This document shows positions 1 through 4,970 of a stretch of 6,002 nt of DNA, one piece after another. A model generated the notes under the pieces. That model saw only the letters and a program-made list of their open reading frames with translations. It made no database searches and was not told where the DNA came from. The stretch covers positions 1 to 6,002 of the forward strand of contig JAADGA010000106.1 of the NCBI GenBank assembly GCA_013152615.1, written 5' to 3'. The DNA is from Alphaproteobacteria bacterium. GTDB lineage: Bacteria; Pseudomonadota; Alphaproteobacteria; Sphingomonadales; Emcibacteraceae. Every line of letters begins with the position of its first letter. Positions within the stretch are counted from its first letter, which is position 1. A program made the translations under genes and the position numbers.

Positions 1-214
1 CCTTGCCACCTGTCCGTGGAGCCGCCCGGGGGTAGCAGAAAAGCTGACCCGCAAAATCGTCGGCAGGAGAGCCAGAAAACGGTCAGCAAGCCAGAAAAAT
101 TAGCAAGCCAGAGGACACAGTCAGCAAGCCAGAGCAAAGTCAGCACCAAAACCGTAGAAAAGACAGCATAGCTTGTCCGCGTGACTTGCCTGTGTGACTT
201 GTCCGGGGGAGAGT
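1..214. other. Left-edge region without a supportable gene
   Basis: I can assign no gene here. All three plus-strand frames are open at the left edge. They stop at 33-35 (frame 3), 101-103 (frame 2) and 169-171 (frame 1), so the 3' end of a rightward gene cut by the window could lie in any of them. The longest, frame 1, would give a 56-residue Ser/Lys/Gln-rich tail of low complexity. The repeats at 70-145 do not keep a constant reading frame, which argues against that tail being real coding sequence. A minus-strand frame is also open to the left edge and reads hydrophobic, but it has no good start or ribosome binding site. No terminator hairpin followed by a T-run is visible before the convergent gene that ends at 215. 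Confidence 0.4.
70..145. repeat. Cluster of short direct repeats, core AGCAAGCCAGA
   Basis: Three exact copies of AGCAAGCCAGA lie at 85-95, 102-112 and 123-133. A shortened copy (AGCCAGAAAA) sits at 70-79 and a TCAGCA stub at 140-145. Most copies are preceded by GTC or a similar triplet. Repeat starts are 17 and 21 bases apart, so neither the spacing nor a coding frame is kept. The units are too short and too irregular for a CRISPR array. Immediately downstream, GTGACTTG occurs twice (181-188 and 194-201) and CTTGTCCG twice (173-180 and 198-205), so the whole stretch is repetitive. Function is unknown; a decayed minisatellite or a set of protein-binding sites are both possible. Confidence 0.6.
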
Positions 215-967
215 TCAGGAGGCTTGGATAAATTTTTTCTGAAAATTCCGGATTCTGTCGGCATTAACCCCAAGGTCGCTGACCCCGACCCGCGAAATAC
301 TGCGCATGTCTATCCGGCTGCCGTTTGTGGTTTTTTTGATAACGACGACAATATCATCGGCAAAATTAAACCAGAAACTGTGATCGGTGGCTTCAAAACG
401 CCGGGCGCGGGCATCAATCCCGGTCACTGTCCAGCCCATCGCCTCCGCAACCTTGAGCGCCCGGCTAAAGGCCTTGTCCGCGGCAACCGGGGTCAGCAGC
501 GGCTTGATATCGGGATAGGCTTTTTTCTGCAGGTCAACCAGCCGCTGCGGGTTATAGATAAGGCTGTTGGCTCCCTTGCCGCGCTTGCCGACAAGCACCA
601 TAAACTCCGGCGGACTGTCCATATTGGTGGTGATGTCATGAATGGGGACGACGCCGCCGCCGCCCGACAGGCGTAAATAACTCACCGGCGCGGCCAGACC
701 GAGGCCGATAACCAGACTCAGAACAGTAATGCCTATTCCGGCCTTCCCCGGGCTCATAAAAAGAATGATGATGACGGCAACGGCCAGACCGGCAATACTA
801 AGTCCGCCAAAAAATCCGGCCCATAAGGAAAACATAAATCCCTCAAACGGGGTCCAGAATCCCAAATGCACCCCCGGCCCGGCCCCAAGGATAATAACCA
901 GCAGAACAAGGGCTAAAATCCATAAAATCCGGCTCGCCGGAAATGCCTTTTTCTGCCCGATTATCAT
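215..967 (-). CDS. DUF1499 domain membrane protein
   Basis: This encodes a 250-residue inner-membrane protein of unknown biochemical function. Three hydrophobic segments lie at about residues 13-33, 45-70 and 76-97. A soluble domain at about 105-248 matches DUF1499 as I know it: IHDITTNMDSPPEF (109-122) near its start, then ATDHSFWFNFADDIVV (193-208), and the closing signature SISRVGVSDLGVNADRIRNF (223-242). Fusion of DUF1499 to N-terminal membrane helices is common in proteobacteria. An in-frame ATG at 1015 would add 16 residues, but the ATG at 967 has AGGGAG eight bases upstream and begins directly before the first membrane helix, so I chose it. The gene is divergent from the chemoreceptor, with a 777-base gap between them, so it is probably its own transcription unit. 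The family call is firm; no catalytic role is established from sequence. Confidence 0.92.
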   Translation of the reverse strand: MIIGQKKAFPASRILWILALVLLVIILGAGPGVHLGFWTPFEGFMFSLWAGFFGGLSIAGLAVAVIIILFMSPGKAGIGITVLSLVIGLGLAAPVSYLRLSGGGGVVPIHDITTNMDSPPEFMVLVGKRGKGANSLIYNPQRLVDLQKKAYPDIKPLLTPVAADKAFSRALKVAEAMGWTVTGIDARARRFEATDHSFWFNFADDIVVVIKKTTNGSRIDMRSISRVGVSDLGVNADRIRNFQKKFIQAS

Positions 968-975
968 GATTAATT

Positions 976-981
976 CTCCCT
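976..981 (-). promoter_or_regulatory. Ribosome binding site deciding the DUF1499 gene start
   Basis: On the minus strand this reads AGGGAG, eight bases before the ATG at 967. The alternative ATG at 1015 has no comparable purine-rich element upstream. This site is the reason for preferring the shorter protein. Confidence 0.7.
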
Positions 982-1214
982 GTAGTTTCTTGATCCGCAA
1001 CCATGGCCGTATCATAGCGGCTTTTTATATTTTTAACAGTATTTTAGGCCGGGGATAAACACACAGATATTTTCCGGCACCGACAGATGAAAAATAATTT
1101 ACCGGCCCTCTCCCGGTTAAAGACCGCCGCTCCCGGGATAACTTTATCCAATCCTGCTTTTCCCCGGTATGTTTGGGATATGGTAAGGCTCTGGCACCCA
1201 TTGACCGGGGCTAT

Positions 1215-1233
1215 GGTTGCCTGATCGGCAACC
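1215..1233. repeat. Perfect 7-bp inverted repeat (hairpin)
   Basis: GGTTGCC (1215-1221) and GGCAACC (1227-1233) are perfect reverse complements around a 5-base loop, TGATC. No T-run follows on either strand, so it is not a typical intrinsic terminator. The palindrome AACCGGTT follows at 1248-1255. It could be part of a structured RNA or an operator; nothing else supports either reading. Confidence 0.5.
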
Positions 1234-1287
1234 GGCCTGAAGGTGACAACCGGTTAACAAATAGCGGATCAGAGTTGTCCTGTGTCC

Positions 1288-1357
1288 GGGACAGGATTTC
1301 GGGTGCCGGATCTTTGGCGCAAGGTCTTAGGCACAAGATCTTTGCCACAGGGCCGGT
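1288..1357. repeat. Degenerate 14-bp tandem repeat, about five units
   Basis: Read in steps of 14 bases from 1288, five consecutive units resemble GGCACAAGATCTTT, the unit at 1330-1343. The unit at 1316-1329 matches it at 11 of 14 positions, 1302-1315 at 10, 1288-1301 at 9 and 1344-1357 at 8. The match weakens in both directions from the central units. Because 14 is not a multiple of three and no coding frame is supported, this is a non-coding tandem array. Each good unit contains AAGATCTT or a variant, a self-complementary core. It could be a decaying minisatellite or a set of binding sites on nearly the same helical face. Confidence 0.5.
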
Positions 1358-1612
1358 GGCGGAGAAGATATAGGCAAATTGGGCTATATAATTTGTGCCG
1401 CTACTGAATAATCTGCACCTGAAACCATACAGAATTGTCCGAAAATAATGAATATTAGCGGTTGTTGATCTAAGAATTTCCTGTGGCTCGCACAATATTC
1501 CCCCCTATTGGGTTCAGGCCTTGAAATCAGCCATAATTCCAACAGAGTAGATTAGAATTCGTCTAAATTATTACAGCTTTCCCGCGAGATCAACGGCATA
1601 ATTGAGGGTGAA

Positions 1613-1666
1613 TATATAAAATATTTTTTACCAAATAGGAAATTAATATTTTATATACATATTTGG
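1613..1666. repeat. Interleaved AT-rich inverted repeats upstream of the chemoreceptor
   Basis: TATATAAAATATT (1613-1625) and AATATTTTATATA (1645-1657) form a perfect 13-bp inverted repeat with a 19-base spacer. A second inverted repeat, CCAAATA (1631-1637) and TATTTGG (1660-1666), is interleaved with it: one arm lies in the spacer and the other just outside. GC in 1611-1660 is only 5 of 50 bases. The position, about 80-130 bases upstream of the chemoreceptor start and just before a promoter-like pair, suggests an operator or a curved, nucleoid-protein-binding upstream element. AT-rich DNA makes inverted repeats more likely by chance, so function is inferred only. Confidence 0.5.
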
Positions 1667-1674
1667 AGTAACGG

Positions 1675-1703
1675 TTGAGAGAGTATATGTGAAAGTATAT
1701 ATA
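1675..1703 (+). promoter_or_regulatory. Candidate sigma70-type promoter of the chemoreceptor gene
   Basis: TTGAGA (1675-1680) matches the TTGACA -35 box at five of six positions. Exactly 17 bases later comes TATATA (1698-1703); the overlapping TATAAA at 1700-1705 is a better -10 match but with 19-base spacing. Transcription would begin near 1710 and give a leader of about 35 bases. The segment is very AT-rich, so -10 look-alikes are expected and the call is moderate. I saw no matching sigma54 or flagellar sigma28 pattern here. Confidence 0.4.
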
Positions 1704-1736
1704 AAAAGTAGTAGTATGAAAAGTATTTATGAAAGG
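1686..1736 (+). repeat. Imperfect 22-23-bp direct duplication reaching the ribosome binding site
   Basis: The segment 1686-1708 (beginning TATGTGAAAGTATATAT) recurs at 1715-1736 (beginning TATGAAAAGTATTTAT) with one single-base gap and a handful of substitutions; the starts are 29 bases apart. The second copy ends in GAAAGG, the core of the chemoreceptor ribosome binding site. The first copy overlaps the candidate -10 box. This looks like a small local duplication in the leader, although low complexity may inflate the similarity. Confidence 0.4.
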
Positions 1737-1744
1737 ATCAGAGT

Positions 1745-3571
1745 ATGACTTTTCTATATAATATCAAATTAAAATCAAAGATGATCGTATTCGGAATTGC
1801 CATTGGTACCATCGTCCTGGTTATGGGTCTGACCACAATATTCAACGCACAGCAGAAACAAAAAACCATTGAACATAATCTCGCCACAACCCAGACTTTA
1901 ATCAGGAACACGGTGGACCTGTTCAGGATTGTAAAAAATATTGATTCTGATATTATTCAGGTGCAACAATGGCTAACAAAAATATCGGCCAGCAGAGGGC
2001 AGAATGGCCACAATAGCGGACTGGCGAAAGCTGAAGAATCGGCGCAGAAATTTCGTGCCGATATGGTGACGGCATTTGAGCTCAGCCGGAAAATGCAGAT
2101 AGACGGCCTGCCGCCGATTCTGGACAGAATAAACGCCGCTTTTACCCCATTCTATGATGCCGGCAAAAAAATGGCCCGGAGCTATATCAAGTCCGGACCG
2201 GCGGGCGGCAACAAGATGATGGATCAGTTCAACGACAAAGCCGCGCAGATCACCGCAGATGTCGCAGAACTGACCAAAATATCAGAGCGGGAGAATAAAA
2301 AGGAGAACCGGGATATCACCAACTCGATGTCTCTGGTTCATCAGTCCCTGAGCTTTCTGACCGACCTGACAATAATCGGAAGCCTGATTATCCTGATTGT
2401 CTGTATTGCGCTGGTTTTCATTATGCAGAAAATTGTCGGGCTGCCGCTGAGCAGGCTTAATGACCTGATGTTGACGCTCGCCAATGGTGATGATGATATC
2501 AGACTGCCGGATCTGAAACGGCAGGATGAAATCGGCGCGATGTCGGAGACCCTGAAAATTTTTCAGGAAAAATCCCGTGAAAATAAACGGCTTGAACAGG
2601 AGGCAGAACAGAGCCGTATCGTCCAGAAAGAAAACGAGAGCAGACGCCAGCAGGAAAAACTGGCGGCAGAGCAAAGCCAGCGTGAAGCCGAAAGACAGCG
2701 CAAAAAGGAAGCCGAAGAAAAATTTCATGCCGATCGTCTGGCGATGGCCCAACGGTTTGAGGACCAGATCGGTGGCGTCCTGCAGGCGGTGGCCAGCGCC
2801 GCAACCGAGCTTAACGCGACGTCTGAATCAATGAATCAGGCGGCCAGCAATATGAAAGCAGAATCTGTCTCCGCCGCCGCCGCCACCACCCGGGCCGGGG
2901 AAAATGTCCAGCTGGTCGCCAGTGCCTCCGAAGAAATGACCGCATCGGTCGGCGAAATCTCTAACCAGATCACCAATTCCTCCAAAGCGTCCAAAAACGC
3001 CATGGCCTCGGTCGATAACGCCTCCAGCCGGGTAACCCAGATGGTTAACAGCTCGGAAAAAATCAACGAGATTATCAGCCTGATTAACGATATTGCCGAA
3101 CAGACCAACCTGCTTGCGCTCAATGCCACCATTGAGGCCGCCCGCGCCGGTGAGGCCGGCAAAGGCTTTGCGGTTGTCGCCTCCGAAGTGAAGAATCTTG
3201 CCAGCCAGACCGCGTCGGCAACCGATGAAATCAGAAAACAGATCACCAGTATGCAGGAGACCACCGACGATACGGTGTCGGCGGTTCAGGAAATTTCGGT
3301 TACCATCGGCGAACTCGATCAAATTTCGTCCGCCATCGCCGCCTCAATGGAACAGCAGGCCGCCGCGATGCAGGAGATCAGCCGCAACTCCCTCGAGGCG
3401 GCCTCCGGCACCGAAACCGCCGGGGCCAATGTCACCAATGTCAGCTATCTGGCCGAAGAAACCGGCAATGCCGCCGCTGATGTGCTTAATGCCTCGACCG
3501 AGTTATCGACCCAGGCGGCAACCTTAAAAGTTGCTGTTGACAATTTTCTTAATGAAATCCGTACCGGGTGA
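1745..3571 (+). CDS. Methyl-accepting chemotaxis protein (transmembrane chemoreceptor)
   Basis: This is a complete 608-residue chemoreceptor that should sit in the inner membrane and signal through CheW/CheA. Membrane helix 1 is at about residues 13-33. A helical periplasmic sensor domain follows at 34-205, with no Cys pair or PAS/Cache motif visible; [14 protein letters not shown] (72-85) stands out in it. Membrane helix 2 is at about 207-228. HAMP spans roughly 228-281, with Pro234 and the DEIG element (261-264). An E/K/R/Q-rich helical linker (275-330) leads into the signalling domain (about 340-600). The hairpin tip is unmistakable: [19 protein letters not shown] (451-469) followed by [15 protein letters not shown]. 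The C-terminus lacks an NWETF-like CheR/CheB docking pentapeptide. GAAAGGA seven bases before the ATG at 1745 supports this start. The ligand is not predictable. Sensor-domain similarity beyond a general four-helix bundle is inference. Confidence 0.97.
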   Translation: MTFLYNIKLKSKMIVFGIAIGTIVLVMGLTTIFNAQQKQKTIEHNLATTQTLIRNTVDLFRIVKNIDSDIIQVQQWLTKISASRGQNGHNSGLAKAEESAQKFRADMVTAFELSRKMQIDGLPPILDRINAAFTPFYDAGKKMARSYIKSGPAGGNKMMDQFNDKAAQITADVAELTKISERENKKENRDITNSMSLVHQSLSFLTDLTIIGSLIILIVCIALVFIMQKIVGLPLSRLNDLMLTLANGDDDIRLPDLKRQDEIGAMSETLKIFQEKSRENKRLEQEAEQSRIVQKENESRRQQEKLAAEQSQREAERQRKKEAEEKFHADRLAMAQRFEDQIGGVLQAVASAATELNATSESMNQAASNMKAESVSAAAATTRAGENVQLVASASEEMTASVGEISNQITNSSKASKNAMASVDNASSRVTQMVNSSEKINEIISLINDIAEQTNLLALNATIEAARAGEAGKGFAVVASEVKNLASQTASATDEIRKQITSMQETTDDTVSAVQEISVTIGELDQISSAIAASMEQQAAAMQEISRNSLEAASGTETAGANVTNVSYLAEETGNAAADVLNASTELSTQAATLKVAVDNFLNEIRTG

Positions 3572-3614
3572 TGCCTTAATATTGCCAAACTAAATCTTAG
3601 ACTCTTGAGGGTTG

Positions 3615-3641
3615 CCCTGATATCATCTTCGGACTTCAGGG
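3615..3641 (+). terminator. Inverted repeat between chemoreceptor and channel gene; weak terminator or attenuator
   Basis: CCCTGA (3615-3620) and TCAGGG (3636-3641) form a perfect 6-bp stem with a 15-base loop, 44 bases after the chemoreceptor stop. The stem is followed by GAAGAAAAAC rather than a T-run, so a classical Rho-independent terminator on the plus strand is not supported. The hairpin could stabilise or partly separate the upstream and downstream parts of a shared transcript. I found no convincing promoter in the 100-base gap, which leaves co-transcription of the three rightward genes open. Confidence 0.3.
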
Positions 3642-3671
3642 AAGAAAAACAATATCAAGGAACGATGCGGC

Positions 3672-4970
3672 ATGACCCGACCTCAGAAATATCTGACGAG
3701 AATTACCCTTTTTCTCATACCGGTTATTATCCTGTGTGTGTTCCTTTATCCCCGGTTGCAGGGAGCTTTTGCCACCAATCCGGGCCTGAACGGGTTGATC
3801 ACCGCCGTCCTTTTTCTTGGGATTGTCCTGTCAATCCGGCAGGTCACCATGCTTAATCCGGCGGTGAGCTGGATCGAAAATTTCAGGAAAGATGACTCCG
3901 CTGAAATTCCGGGCGATACCCCGAAAATTATTGCACCGATGGCGGCGATGATGGGAAGGAATGATCGCAAGCTGTCCTTGTCGGCGCTGTCGATGCGCAC
4001 CATTCTCGACGGGATCGCCGCGCGCATGGACGAGGGCCGCGAAATGACCCGCTATTTTATTGGCCTGTTGATATTTCTCGGGCTGCTTGGGACTTTCTGG
4101 GGGCTGCTTGGCACCATCGGTTCAATCAAGGATACCATCAACAACCTGACGGTCAGTTCAAATGATATTTCCGTCCTGTTTGATGATTTGAAAGAAGGCC
4201 TTACCGCGCCTCTTGGCGGCATGGGGACGGCGTTCAGTTCGTCGCTGTTTGGCCTTGCCGGTTCGGTCGTGCTCGGCTTTATTGATCTTCAGGCCGGACA
4301 GGCTCAGGGGCGCTTTTTCAATGACCTTGAAGACTGGCTGTCAGGCGTTACCAAATTATCCCGGGGCAGCAGTATCGCCCTCGGCGGCGGTGATGCCCTT
4401 GGCGACGGTGGCGAGGCCAGTGTTCCCGCTTATGTCAGTGCGCTGCTCGAACAATCTGCGGACAGTCTGGAAAACCTGCATAACGTTATCGCCCGCAGCG
4501 AAGAAAAGCGCGGTGATGTCAATACCGCCATGATCAGCCTGTCGGAACAGCTGTCGACCCTGACCGATAGTCAGATAGAAATGCGCACCGTGCTGAAACA
4601 GATGCTTGAATTATTCGCCAAACAGATTGCCGGTGGCGAAGAAAAAATGCAGGTCAAATATCTGCGCAATATTGATATCCAGTTTAAATATCTGACCGAG
4701 GAAACTGTCAAGAGTCAAAACCAGATCAATGATACCCTGAAATCGGAATTCAAGCTGCTGGCGCGGACTTTGGGAGCCAGAGTTGACCGGACGGCACGGA
4801 CCGACAGTGCCCCGGCGGCGGCAACCCCGGCGGATATACCGGTGGAAAATTCGCCGTCGGTGACCCCGGATGACGCCATGGATTATGATATGCCGACCCC
4901 TAAACCCAAGGGCGACAAAAAACCGGTTATCACTACGGGCAAGAGACAGCCAGCCAGAAAGGATGACTGA
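3672..4970 (+). CDS. MotA/TolQ/ExbB-type ion channel protein with long cytoplasmic tail
   Basis: This 432-residue inner-membrane protein is probably the stator-like, ion-conducting partner of the next gene. Hydrophobic segments lie at about 9-30, 38-58, 127-150 and 183-206, the four-helix order expected of MotA-like proteins. The family core covers about 100-225: GLLGTFWGLLGTIGSI (137-152) matches the TolQ/ExbB/MotA helix signature, and GGMGTAFSSSLFGLAGS (182-198) matches the next pore helix. Residues 250-370 look mostly helical and cytoplasmic. Residues 378-432 are rich in Ala, Pro, Asp and Lys and probably disordered. The core is TolQ-like, but the C-terminal extension is much longer than in TolQ or ExbB. 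AAGGA ten bases before the ATG at 3672 supports the start. The stop overlaps the next start by one base (TGATG), so translational coupling is likely. Flagellar motA is unlikely; similar genes are often labelled biopolymer transporter or MotA-family. Confidence 0.88.
   Translation: MTRPQKYLTRITLFLIPVIILCVFLYPRLQGAFATNPGLNGLITAVLFLGIVLSIRQVTMLNPAVSWIENFRKDDSAEIPGDTPKIIAPMAAMMGRNDRKLSLSALSMRTILDGIAARMDEGREMTRYFIGLLIFLGLLGTFWGLLGTIGSIKDTINNLTVSSNDISVLFDDLKEGLTAPLGGMGTAFSSSLFGLAGSVVLGFIDLQAGQAQGRFFNDLEDWLSGVTKLSRGSSIALGGGDALGDGGEASVPAYVSALLEQSADSLENLHNVIARSEEKRGDVNTAMISLSEQLSTLTDSQIEMRTVLKQMLELFAKQIAGGEEKMQVKYLRNIDIQFKYLTEETVKSQNQINDTLKSEFKLLARTLGARVDRTARTDSAPAAATPADIPVENSPSVTPDDAMDYDMPTPKPKGDKKPVITTGKRQPARKDD

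Larger units (their letters stand above)
968..1744. other. Long intergenic region between divergent genes
   Basis: This 777-base stretch separates the DUF1499 gene from the chemoreceptor gene. The open frames in it (for example 1087-1224 and 1173-1373 on plus, 1211-1495 on minus) resemble no family I recognise and lack convincing ribosome binding sites, so I treat it as non-coding. No tRNA or recognisable riboswitch is seen. It is not featureless. The left part holds GC-rich inverted repeats, for example ACCGG/CCGGT at 1101-1117, the hairpin at 1215-1233 and TCCTGT/ACAGGA at 1278-1296, plus a 14-bp tandem repeat. From about 1611 base composition drops to roughly 21% GC (27 of 130 bases up to 1740), with inverted and direct repeats next to the chemoreceptor start. 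An unannotated small RNA or a large regulatory region is possible. Confidence 0.6.

Noticed and set aside
70..145. CRISPR array
   Set aside because: The repeats are 11 bases with intervals of 6-10 bases, far too short for CRISPR repeats and spacers.
1..149. Hydrophobic minus-strand frame open to the left edge
   Set aside because: Its only starts are GTG/TTG without a ribosome binding site, and its Leu/Trp-rich pattern is produced by the AGCAAGCCAGA repeats read in reverse.
194..676. Plus-strand open frame of 160 codons
   Set aside because: It lies antisense to the DUF1499 gene, begins with GTG, and resembles no family; the minus-strand protein is clearly the real one.
1193..1206. Sigma54-like promoter TGGCACCCATTGAC
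   Set aside because: The TGGCAC part fits, but the spacing to the TTG element is too short and the conserved GC at -12 is missing.
1087..1224. Small open frame MKNNLPALSR..., 45 residues
   Set aside because: It starts at an ATG but has no ribosome binding site, no recognisable domain or membrane segment, and runs through the hairpin at 1215.
1211..1495. Minus-strand open frame of 94 codons and the overlapping plus-strand frame at 1173-1373
   Set aside because: The minus frame needs a TTG start, neither product resembles a known protein, and both cross the 14-bp tandem repeat, which is not a multiple of three.
2828..3322. Minus-strand Gly-rich open frames of 142-164 codons
   Set aside because: They are antisense to the chemoreceptor signalling domain, whose repetitive Ala/Ser/Glu codons keep other frames open.
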